Source: MWBV01 sp964447315 (lineage in GTDB: Archaea; Nanobdellota; Nanobdellia; Pacearchaeales; GW2011-AR1). Taken from it: a stretch of DNA of 24,653 bases. The notes under the pieces were generated by a model. That model did no database searches. It was not told where the DNA came from and was given only the letters and a program-made list of their open reading frames with translations. Numbering within the stretch: the first letter of the stretch is position 1; every line of letters begins with the position of its first letter. The stretch is from positions 1 through 24,653 of the forward strand of contig CAYURQ010000014.1 in the NCBI GenBank assembly GCA_964447315.1, read 5' to 3'. Position numbers and translations under genes: made by a program. Positions 1-6,714 of the stretch are shown piece after piece.

Positions 1-9
1 TATTATATT

Positions 10-219
10 ATGAAAAAAGAGAAAAATTTAGAATATAAATTAAGAATTTTTTTAGGATTATTATCTGGAGGATTTGGATTAGCCTTGGTTTCTTCAACAC
101 TTTCTTTTAATGTAACTGGAAATGTTATTGGAAATTTAGGAACAATAGATGGAATTGTGGGAATTATTTTATTATTAATTGGTGTTGCTACTAGTTATTT
201 TTATTTTAAAGAAAAATAA
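10..219 (+). CDS. small two-helix membrane protein, unknown function
   Basis: This 69-residue protein has no family I recognise. It has a short Lys/Glu-rich N-terminus, a hydrophobic helix at about residues 12-33, a polar stretch with Asn and Gly (VTGNVIGN), and a second hydrophobic helix at about 46-66 that ends in YFYFKEK. Both ends are therefore probably cytoplasmic. The ATG lies 9 bases from the window edge, so an upstream in-frame start or promoter cannot be judged. Its last 19 bases overlap the end of a convergent 49-codon gene on the minus strand. It reads as a real small membrane protein because the two helices and charged ends are well organised, but no function can be given. Confidence 0.55.
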   Translation: MKKEKNLEYKLRIFLGLLSGGFGLALVSSTLSFNVTGNVIGNLGTIDGIVGIILLLIGVATSYFYFKEK

Positions 220-350
220 TTTTGTTTGAATTTATAGCTTATTTTAGAAGCATCTGATTTTTTCATTTTTTTTATGTCTTTTTTTTCAATTTCTTTTATA
301 TCATATTTTATTTGTTTTTCAAGAGGGTTTTCAAAATTTGGTTTTGTCAT
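201..350 (-). CDS. small charged hypothetical protein (49 aa), coupled to the gene before it
   Basis: Reading the minus strand from an ATG at 350 gives 49 codons before a TAA at 201-203. The product begins MTKPNFENPLEKQIKYD, is very rich in Lys and has no membrane helix. The ATG follows the TAA of the 83-codon gene by one base (TAAAATG), the same junction used between genes of the glycolysis operon in this window, so the two are probably translated together. The 3' end overlaps a convergent plus-strand gene by 19 bases. I recognise no family. The coupling is the main reason to accept it as a gene. Confidence 0.45.
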   Translation of the reverse strand: MTKPNFENPLEKQIKYDIKEIEKKDIKKMKKSDASKISYKFKQNYFSLK

Positions 351-351
351 T

Positions 352-603
352 TTATTCTTTTAAATTTAACATATTTATTAAATCTGAATTAATATCTTTA
401 TCTATAGGTGCTGGAATTTCTGAAAATTTATTTATTCTTTTTTCAAGTTGTTTTATATTTTTTACAAGAGCAATATAAAAATTCTCTATTCCAAAATTAT
501 AAGATATTTTATTTATATTTGATTGTGAAATAAATTGGTCTTTTTCAGAGAATATATTGTGGTATTCACAAAATTCTTTCAAGTATTCTGGATTTATTTT
601 CAT
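352..603 (-). CDS. hypothetical soluble protein (83 aa)
   Basis: An 83-residue, mostly helical, charged protein with no signal peptide, membrane segment or motif that I recognise. A TATA-like stretch (TACTTAAAAATAC on the minus strand, about 625-637) is centred near 27 bases upstream of the ATG, as expected for a leaderless archaeal transcript. It is the first gene of a probable two-gene unit with the 49-codon gene that follows by one base. Sequence composition matches its neighbours. The function is unknown. Confidence 0.5.
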   Translation of the reverse strand: MKINPEYLKEFCEYHNIFSEKDQFISQSNINKISYNFGIENFYIALVKNIKQLEKRINKFSEIPAPIDKDINSDLINMLNLKE

Positions 604-693
604 ATTTTTTTAATAGATAAAGTATTTTTAAGTATTTCTATAAACCTTTTTCTTTATGCGGGTGACTTTATTGATTAGTATTTATAAAAAATA

Positions 694-2007
694 TTAAAGA
701 GATTTTTCTTTTTGAATTGCAGTTGGGGCCTCTCCACCATGCCAAGTAAATCTTGGACGCATACGCATTGGATAAATTCTTTCTGAGTTGTCATCTAGAA
801 TTATTGCAGAACCTTTTAATGCAGGTAATTCATCCATATATTTTCTTATACTATCTAACATGTAGCTTTGCATTATTTGATTTAAAGCTTGTAAATCAGG
901 AGCAGAAGTAACTCTGTGAGAGATTACAATATCTGATTGAGTCATGACATCTCTATGTATTTTTCCTGGTTGTTGAGTTGCAAGAATCATTGATATTCCT
1001 GGCTGACGTCCTTCACGAAGTAATTGAACTAATGCATCTGTTGCAATTGTTTTTCCTTCTAAAGGTAAAAATTCATGTGCTTCATCAATAATCATCCAAA
1101 CTAATGGCATTTCCTTTTTTTCATATTGATTTGAATAACTTATTCCTTTTGCAATTGATTTTATTTCTTCTGATTTTCTTGCAGCCATTCTTTCATTGAA
1201 CATTTTTCTTGAAATTAAACTAATAACTAATGCTCTCACATTAAAGCTTCCAACTGAATTATAAACACTTAAATCAAGAACAGTTGTCATGCCTGGATTT
1301 ACTAAATCAAGTATTTTTGTTGCATTTTTTTTACTTGATGCAAAAATTCCCCATGTTTGTGCTGCTTGAAATAATCCTTGTGCTGCATTTTTTGTTTCTC
1401 TTTCTGTTTTTGAATCTTTTTCTAATGCATTTATTATTTTTTTAATGTTAATTTCTTCTTCATTTTGTTTTAAATTATTTATGGTTCTTTCAATTAAAAC
1501 TCCTACTGGGTCTGTAATTCCTAATCCAAATGTTAAAATCCAATCTTCTGCATTCATTTCATTTGAATCAAGTGCAAATGGTTTGTCTATAGGCATTCCT
1601 TTTTCTCTGAATGAATGAAAATGTCCATAAGGAACAAAAACTTTTACAGGGAGATTCATTGGTTTTAAATCCCAGTCTGATAATAATTGTTTATCTTTTT
1701 CATTCTTATATTTCATTGTCCAATAAATACCCATTGTATCAAATATCAAGGATGCAACATTTTCTTTAACTCCTTTTGGTAAATTTGTTAGCTCTTCTGC
1801 TAAAACTCCTAAAGTATAACTTTTACCGCTTCCACGCTTTCCAGCAACTAAAACTACATGACTTCTTACAACATCAATTAATATTTTATTGCTTAAAGAA
1901 GTATAATTTCCCATTTTAACAAAACCTTTTCCAATATAACTTAATCCTTTATCTTTGAAATCTTCTTTATCTGATTTGTTTCTTCCAATAATTATATCAT
2001 AACTCAT
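694..2007 (-). CDS. herA: HerA-type (DUF87) hexameric ATPase / DNA translocase
   Basis: A 437-residue P-loop ATPase of the HerA/FtsK superfamily. Seen in the sequence: a short N-terminal beta-rich region (residues 1-50), Walker A GKRGSGKS at 56-63, Walker B with IIDEAHEFLP at about 307-314, the LLREGRQPG segment with candidate arginine fingers R331 and R334, and the polar sensor ATQQP at 343-347. In archaea, HerA forms a ring that works with the NurA nuclease in resecting DNA double-strand breaks. No NurA, Mre11 or Rad50 gene is visible here. At 437 residues it is somewhat shorter than classical HerA (about 500), so it could be a DUF87 paralogue with another DNA or membrane translocation role. 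The ATG at 2007 is preceded by a weak AT-rich box at -27. It is divergent from the thioredoxin-fold gene at 2141. Confidence 0.85.
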   Translation of the reverse strand: MSYDIIIGRNKSDKEDFKDKGLSYIGKGFVKMGNYTSLSNKILIDVVRSHVVLVAGKRGSGKSYTLGVLAEELTNLPKGVKENVASLIFDTMGIYWTMKYKNEKDKQLLSDWDLKPMNLPVKVFVPYGHFHSFREKGMPIDKPFALDSNEMNAEDWILTFGLGITDPVGVLIERTINNLKQNEEEINIKKIINALEKDSKTERETKNAAQGLFQAAQTWGIFASSKKNATKILDLVNPGMTTVLDLSVYNSVGSFNVRALVISLISRKMFNERMAARKSEEIKSIAKGISYSNQYEKKEMPLVWMIIDEAHEFLPLEGKTIATDALVQLLREGRQPGISMILATQQPGKIHRDVMTQSDIVISHRVTSAPDLQALNQIMQSYMLDSIRKYMDELPALKGSAIILDDNSERIYPMRMRPRFTWHGGEAPTAIQKEKSL

Positions 2008-2112
2008 TTTACTAATAATAGTATGATTGAATTTTTAATTGTTTGGATGGTGTAAGAAATTAATTTAAAAATTTTTTAAGACTTCAAAGATAATTTATTT
2101 AACCAAAACTTT

Positions 2113-2122
2113 TTTAAATGAA
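2113..2122 (+). promoter_or_regulatory. TATA box for the thioredoxin-fold gene
   Basis: TTTAAATGAA starts 28 bases before the ATG at 2141. The same ten bases stand 27 bases before the hydrogenase operon ATG (9304-9313). The spacing fits an archaeal TATA box with transcription starting at or next to the start codon, meaning a leaderless mRNA. This is inferred from position and sequence. Confidence 0.5.
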
Positions 2123-2140
2123 GTTTTCATATTAAAATTC

Positions 2141-3256
2141 ATGACTGACAAAAACCACGAAAAAAAACATGAAGATAAGCATCATGAACACCATCATGAA
2201 CATAAGGGTGAGCACAATGAAAATAATAATGCTTCACATCAAAGTCATAAAAAGAAAAGAAATTCTACAGATAAAATGAGAGAAAATCCTTGGATTGTTT
2301 CAACAATTGTTTTAGCTGTATTAGCTATTATATTAATTTCAACTGGTGGAGGAGCTGCTGGAACTGGAAAAGTTATTAGTTCAGAGAAAGCTGGTGAAAA
2401 TTTGGTTGGATTTTTAAATCAACAAACAGATGGAGGGGTTGAATATAAATCTGGTGAAGATTTGGGAAGTCTTTATGAAATAACTGTTTCATATCAAGAA
2501 CAGGATATTCCTGTATATATCACTAAAGATGGAAAATATTATTTGCAAGGAGTTGTTAATTTAGAAGAAGAAGCGCAAAATACTGATTCTGCTGGTAATA
2601 CTGATAATACTCAACAACAGCCCCCACAAGAGGTTCCTAAATCTGATGTTCCTGAAGTAGAATTATTTACAATGAGTCATTGTCCTTATGGTACTCAAGC
2701 TGAGAAAGGTATTTTACCTGTATTAAAGTTATTAGATGATAGTATTGACTTTAAATTAAAATTTGTATATTATGCAATGCATCCAAGTGCTGGGGAAGTT
2801 CAAGAACAACTTAATCAGTATTGTATACAAAAAGAACAACCAGATAAATTATATGAATATTTAGAATGTTTTCTTACAGAAGCAGATGGTGAAGGATGTT
2901 TAAATGAAGTTGGAATTAACAAGGCTAAATTAGAAGCTTGTTATAAGGATGCTGATGAAGAGTTTGAAATTACAAAGAATTTAGATGATCAAAGCTTGTG
3001 GTTAAATGGAAGATTCCCATTATTCAATATAGATAAGGAATTGAATGAGAAATATGGAGTAGGAGGAAGTCCTACACTTGTGATTAATGGAGAACAAGTT
3101 CAAAGTGCTAGAGATTCAGCTTCTTACCTTAATGTAATTTGCCAGGCATTTACAGAAGGAAATGTTCCTGAAGAATGTGATTCTGAATTATCAACAACTG
3201 CATATAGCCCTGGATTTGGATATGCTGCAGGCACTTCAACAACTGCTCAATGTTAA
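2141..3256 (+). CDS. membrane-anchored DsbA/GILT-like thioredoxin-fold protein with His-rich tail
   Basis: A 371-residue protein in four parts: a cytoplasmic tail with 11 His in the first 36 residues; a Lys/Arg patch (37-48) and one membrane helix (about 51-68), giving an N-inside anchor; a Gly/acidic linker with a short beta-rich domain (70-140) and a Gln/Pro/Asn spacer; and a thioredoxin-like domain from about 170. The active-site segment is MSHCPYGTQ, with Cys181 followed by PYG, so it has a single cysteine and not CxxC. The cis-Pro loop GGSPTLVING lies at 308-317. Further cysteines are at 228, 243, 253, 267, 334, 346 and the last residue, 371. The Cys-rich region after the active site recalls GILT-type reductases. 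The likely role is extracytoplasmic thiol-disulfide chemistry. The substrate is unknown and the His tail may bind metal. A run of nine T follows the stop. Confidence 0.75.
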   Translation: MTDKNHEKKHEDKHHEHHHEHKGEHNENNNASHQSHKKKRNSTDKMRENPWIVSTIVLAVLAIILISTGGGAAGTGKVISSEKAGENLVGFLNQQTDGGVEYKSGEDLGSLYEITVSYQEQDIPVYITKDGKYYLQGVVNLEEEAQNTDSAGNTDNTQQQPPQEVPKSDVPEVELFTMSHCPYGTQAEKGILPVLKLLDDSIDFKLKFVYYAMHPSAGEVQEQLNQYCIQKEQPDKLYEYLECFLTEADGEGCLNEVGINKAKLEACYKDADEEFEITKNLDDQSLWLNGRFPLFNIDKELNEKYGVGGSPTLVINGEQVQSARDSASYLNVICQAFTEGNVPEECDSELSTTAYSPGFGYAAGTSTTAQC

Positions 3257-3265
3257 TTTTTTTTT
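3257..3265 (+). terminator. T-run terminator after the thioredoxin-fold gene
   Basis: Nine consecutive T begin right after the TAA at 3254-3256. Archaeal RNA polymerase stops at such T-runs without needing a hairpin. A separate small gene starts at 3299. Confidence 0.45.
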
Positions 3266-3298
3266 AATTTCAATGAAAATTTAAAAATAGAGATTTTT

Positions 3299-3490
3299 AT
3301 GTCAAAAGAAAATATTAATAAAAAAGTACAAGGTATTGAAAAAATATGTTTTTGGGAAAATTTTGATAGTGATGAACCTTCTGAAGATTTCCCTTGTTTA
3401 GATAATAATGTAGCTTGTAAATATAGTTCTATTAAATCAGAAAAAGCACAAATGTATCTTAAAGCATGTAAATATTTTAATAATATTTAA
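3299..3490 (+). CDS. small four-cysteine hypothetical protein (63 aa)
   Basis: A 63-residue soluble protein with Cys at positions 17, 33, 40 and 57 and an acidic middle (about 23-35). The spacing does not match a zinc ribbon or ferredoxin that I know, although four cysteines in so short a protein leave metal binding possible. Its TAA (3488-3490) abuts the TAA of the convergent rfcL gene (3491-3493) with no base between, so transcription from either side must run into the other gene or stop inside it. No family recognised. Confidence 0.45.
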   Translation: MSKENINKKVQGIEKICFWENFDSDEPSEDFPCLDNNVACKYSSIKSEKAQMYLKACKYFNNI

Positions 3491-4681
3491 TTATTCCTTG
3501 AGATAGGCAATTTCTTCTTCATTAAGTTTTAATTCTTTTTGAATACTTGGATTTGATTTAATTATTTGTTTTATTATTGGAAATTCGTTCATTGCTCTTT
3601 TCTTTCCTACATGAACATGTCTTCCGTATTTTTCAGCAATTGATTTCTTTTTCATTGTTCTTTGATTGTTCATCCATATTTTTAAAATACGGGTTGGTTT
3701 TTTGTAACTTGTAAATCCAGATTTTAACATTTTTTTTGATGCAGAAATTCCATAACTTAAAAAAATGTTTTCATATGCCATGAATCTCCAATATTGTTGC
3801 TTATATATACGTCCTTTGAATACATCTACTTTGCTTAAAAGATCATAAGCTCTGAAAAGTTCCTCTCCTGAGTATTCTTCTGGAATATTTTTTTCAACCC
3901 AGAGAATTATTTCGTCTAAAGACATGTTAACTGAATCATACACTCTTAATGTGCTTTCATTTGGTTTTCCTTTGAAAACTATTTTCAGTGCATTGAATAT
4001 GCTTGTTTCTTTGTTACGTTCATCAAAATCAATGCTTCTTGGATTTTCAAGTTTTGATATTGCTTGAAGGTCATTTATTGCTGCTCTTAAATCTCCTTTT
4101 GCCTTTACTGATATTTTTGTTAGAACATCATTGTCGATAAATTTATTTTCTTTTCTTAGAATTGATATTAAAACATCTTTTATTGAATTGTAATTTATTT
4201 CTTTTAGTTCAATTATTTCTGCTTTTTTACGTAATCCACTAAATTTTGAGTTCCAGATATCATTTGCAGTTACTATTACAGGATATTTGGATACTTCAAT
4301 AAGAGTAATGAGCTCTGTGAGGCCTCCTCTATCTACTGCAGAAATTCCATCTGCTTCATCAACTAAAATAACTTTGTTTTTTTCAAATAATGATTGTTGT
4401 TCCATAGCTGGTTTTAGTATTTCTTGTAATTTTCCTTTGTTACGTAAATCAGAGGCATTTAATTCAAATATTTCTGATTTTGTTTCAAGAGCTAAAACAT
4501 GAACAAGAGTTGTTTTTCCAATTCCTGGAGGTCCATGAAGAATCAAAGCTTTTTTGCCTTTTTTTGTTAAGATTCCATTATTAAAACTCTCAACAAAATT
4601 AACAATTTTCCTAATAGCTTCTGATTGTCCTTTAATTTCTTCAAAAGATTTTGGTCTGTGTCTTTCAACCCATGGAGTCAT
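3491..4681 (-). CDS. rfcL: replication factor C large subunit
   Basis: A 396-residue AAA+ clamp-loader subunit that, with RfcS, loads the PCNA sliding clamp onto primed DNA. Seen: the start WVERHRPKSFEEIKGQ typical of RfcL, Walker A GPPGIGKT at 50-57, the NASD element at 75-78, Walker B VDEAD at 107-111, and sensor 1 VTAND. The C-terminal part (about 230-360) looks like the helical collar. Archaeal RfcL proteins often run to about 470-500 residues and end in a PCNA-binding box. This one ends in an acidic helix (LNEEEIAYLKE) with no clear QxxLxxFF. The gene follows rfcS by 11 bases and is the last of the nth-eL41-rfcS-rfcL block. Confidence 0.95.
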   Translation of the reverse strand: MTPWVERHRPKSFEEIKGQSEAIRKIVNFVESFNNGILTKKGKKALILHGPPGIGKTTLVHVLALETKSEIFELNASDLRNKGKLQEILKPAMEQQSLFEKNKVILVDEADGISAVDRGGLTELITLIEVSKYPVIVTANDIWNSKFSGLRKKAEIIELKEINYNSIKDVLISILRKENKFIDNDVLTKISVKAKGDLRAAINDLQAISKLENPRSIDFDERNKETSIFNALKIVFKGKPNESTLRVYDSVNMSLDEIILWVEKNIPEEYSGEELFRAYDLLSKVDVFKGRIYKQQYWRFMAYENIFLSYGISASKKMLKSGFTSYKKPTRILKIWMNNQRTMKKKSIAEKYGRHVHVGKKRAMNEFPIIKQIIKSNPSIQKELKLNEEEIAYLKE

Positions 4682-4692
4682 TTTACAACCTC

Positions 4693-5655
4693 TTAGTCTT
4701 TTCCCATTCCAGCAAGAACAAAACTTGCTAAAAGAGCCTGAAGTTGAATGAAAGGGTCAGAACCTTCAACAATTCTAAACTCTGCTTCACCTGTTTTTTC
4801 AGTTAATTTTACTTTTATTTCTGGTTCTATTGGAAGATTCCAAATTTCTTTTTGTACTGCCTTTATTACATCTTGCCCTGAAATGCTTTCTTTTAACATT
4901 ACATCCAATAGTTTTTCTCGTGAGTTTTGGAAATCTCCTGCAAGAGCGTAATCTAAAACAACTTTGATATCTTTTGGTTTTGCATTTGAAATAATTGTTG
5001 ATACTAATTCTTGATTTATAGAGGGAGAAATAGATGCAGTTGATTGTAACAAGTTTGTAGCTTTTCTACAATCTCCTTCTGAGCCTTCATATAAAGTTTC
5101 AATTGCATCTGGATGAATAGTTAAACTTTCTCCTTCTGCAATTCTTTGAATATACTTTTGGATGTCTTTTTTTTCAAGTAATTTGAAACGGAAAATTGCA
5201 CAACGTGATTGAATGGGATCAATTATTTTTGAACTATAATTGCAAGATAAAATAAAACGGCAAGTATTTGAGTAATTTTCCATTGTTCTTCTTAGTGCTT
5301 GTTGAGCTTCAGGAGTTAAAGCATCTGCTTCATCTAAAAAGATTATTTTAAATGGAACTTTTCCAAGAGATTTTGTACGCGCAAAATTTTTAACTTTTTC
5401 CCGGACAATGTTTATTCCACGTTCGTCAGAGGCATTTAATTCAAGATAATTTTCTCTCCATTGATCTCCGTAAAGTTGTTTTACTGTGATTAAAGCAAGA
5501 GTAGATTTTCCTGTCCCAGCTGGTCCTGCGAATAATAAATGGGGAATGTTAAAAGAATTTGTTAATGATTCAACTCTTTTTATAATATCTTCTTGCCCAA
5601 CAACTTCTTTAAATGTAGAAGGTCTATATTTTTCAGTCCAAATTTCACTTACCAT
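4693..5655 (-). CDS. rfcS: replication factor C small subunit
   Basis: A 320-residue AAA+ ATPase, the repeated small subunit of the archaeal clamp loader. Seen: IWTEKYRP start, Walker A GPAGTGKS at 44-51, NASDERG at 74-80, Walker B LDEAD at 107-111, the LRRTME helix at 121-126, sensor 1 at about 137-139 (SCN), and the arginine finger in SRC at 150-152. The length is normal for the family. The ATG at 5655 has GGAG five bases ahead (5661-5664), a good Shine-Dalgarno site, and a TATA-like AATTATAATATTT further upstream. It leads rfcL directly. The upstream eL41 gene lies 85 bases away on the same strand. Confidence 0.97.
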   Translation of the reverse strand: MVSEIWTEKYRPSTFKEVVGQEDIIKRVESLTNSFNIPHLLFAGPAGTGKSTLALITVKQLYGDQWRENYLELNASDERGINIVREKVKNFARTKSLGKVPFKIIFLDEADALTPEAQQALRRTMENYSNTCRFILSCNYSSKIIDPIQSRCAIFRFKLLEKKDIQKYIQRIAEGESLTIHPDAIETLYEGSEGDCRKATNLLQSTASISPSINQELVSTIISNAKPKDIKVVLDYALAGDFQNSREKLLDVMLKESISGQDVIKAVQKEIWNLPIEPEIKVKLTEKTGEAEFRIVEGSDPFIQLQALLASFVLAGMGKD

Positions 5656-5660
5656 CTTTT

Positions 5661-5664
5661 CTCC
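5661..5664 (-). promoter_or_regulatory. Shine-Dalgarno site of rfcS
   Basis: GGAG on the minus strand lies five bases before the ATG at 5655. It fixes the start codon and shows that this genome uses leadered, SD-bearing mRNAs as well as leaderless ones. Confidence 0.5.
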
Positions 5665-5740
5665 AATAGTTGTATGTAAATATTATAATTGGTTAATAAA
5701 GGTTATTGTAGTAAAAAATATGCTTTTTCTTTATTCAGAA

Positions 5741-5857
5741 TTATTTACTTCTTGCACGTCTTAGTTTACGCTTGTGCTTTTCTTTCTTTAGTCTTTTACG
5801 TTGCCATTTCCAACGCATTTGACCTTCTTTTTTCCATCTTCTACTTGAACGTTTCAT
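5741..5857 (-). CDS. rpl41e: ribosomal protein eL41 (38 aa)
   Basis: A minus-strand reading from the ATG at 5857 gives 38 residues, nearly all Arg, Lys or Trp. The last 25, beginning MRWKWQRKRLKK and ending RRARSK, follow the 25-residue eukaryotic eL41 pattern of one basic helix ending in RSK. The 13-residue N-terminal part (MKRSSRRWKKEGQ) matches my memory of the longer archaeal L41e form, so I keep the upstream start. An internal ATG at 5818, with AAGG four bases ahead, would give exactly 25 residues and is the alternative. The protein would bind rRNA at the subunit interface. It lies between nth and rfcS, 40 bases after nth. It is short enough to be missed by most gene callers. Confidence 0.85.
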   Translation of the reverse strand: MKRSSRRWKKEGQMRWKWQRKRLKKEKHKRKLRRARSK

Positions 5858-5897
5858 AGGTTTTTGAAAATTAGTTTAGTTTTTAAAGGTATCGGCT

Positions 5898-6563
5898 TTA
5901 TCTACTTCTTTTAACATTAACTTTTTTACAATATCTTTGAACAGGACATTTGCTACACCATGGGGAAACAGGTTGGCAAATATTTCTTCCAAATTGAACT
6001 AAAACTGCATTTAAATCAGCCCAATATTCTTTAGGAATTATTTCATATAATTTTATTTCTGTTTGTTCTGGTGTTTTTGTTTCTAGCCACCCCATTCTGT
6101 TAGGTATTCTATGAACATGCGTGTCAACAGCTATAACTGGTTTATTAAATGCAAATGAAAGGACTATATTTGTTGTTTTAGGTCCAACTCCTTTTATACT
6201 TAATAAATCTTCTCTGGTATTTGGAACTTTTGAATTAAATTTTTCAATTAATTCCTTTGATACGCTTTTTAGGACTTGTGCTTTTTTTTTGTAATGTCCT
6301 GTTGAGAATATTATTTTTTCAAGCTCAGGAGTTGAAATATCAAGCATTTCTTGAGGGGTTTCAACTATTTTGTAAAGTTCTTTTGATATTCTTTCTGTTG
6401 TTTCATCTTTTGCTCTCAGGGAAAGCAGACAGGATATTAAAATTTTATAAGGATTTGGTTTTACACGCATTCTGTTTAAAGTTGTTTTATCAATAGCATT
6501 ATATTTTTGAGCAAGAATTTTTACTGTTGGAATTATATTATTTTCAATATATTCTTTTTTCAT
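5898..6563 (-). CDS. nth: endonuclease III, DNA glycosylase/AP lyase
   Basis: A 221-residue base-excision repair enzyme that removes oxidised pyrimidines and cleaves abasic sites. Seen: the LLSLRAKDETT segment at about 46-56; the helix-hairpin-helix LLSIKGVGPKT (120-130) with catalytic Lys129; catalytic Asp147 in AVDTHVHR; and the [4Fe-4S] loop with Cys196, Cys203, Cys206 and Cys212 (Cx6Cx2Cx5C). All key residues are present and the length is typical. It is the first gene of the minus-strand block leading to eL41 and the clamp loader. The 151 bases upstream hold only AT-rich sequence and a weak inverted repeat (TCAAAG/CTTTGA at 6641-6660). Confidence 0.95.
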   Translation of the reverse strand: MKKEYIENNIIPTVKILAQKYNAIDKTTLNRMRVKPNPYKILISCLLSLRAKDETTERISKELYKIVETPQEMLDISTPELEKIIFSTGHYKKKAQVLKSVSKELIEKFNSKVPNTREDLLSIKGVGPKTTNIVLSFAFNKPVIAVDTHVHRIPNRMGWLETKTPEQTEIKLYEIIPKEYWADLNAVLVQFGRNICQPVSPWCSKCPVQRYCKKVNVKRSR

Positions 6564-6714
6564 TTTTTTTTAAGTTAAATTGTGTATTTAGGTTTTATTG
6601 TTTTTGTTTATAAGATAATTAGTATTAAATAATAAATTTCTCAAAGGGGAAATTCTTTGATAGAGATAATTATGTATTATTTATAAGATTTTTTTGGTTA
6701 TGTTAATTATATTA

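Noticed and set aside
4287..4951. Plus-strand frames opposite rfcL and rfcS
   Set aside because: They are antisense to clear clamp-loader genes with all motifs in place and have no recognisable content.
6641..6660. Inverted repeat TCAAAG/CTTTGA as an operator or terminator
   Set aside because: The arms are only six bases in very AT-rich sequence, and no T-run or promoter element is placed to support either role.
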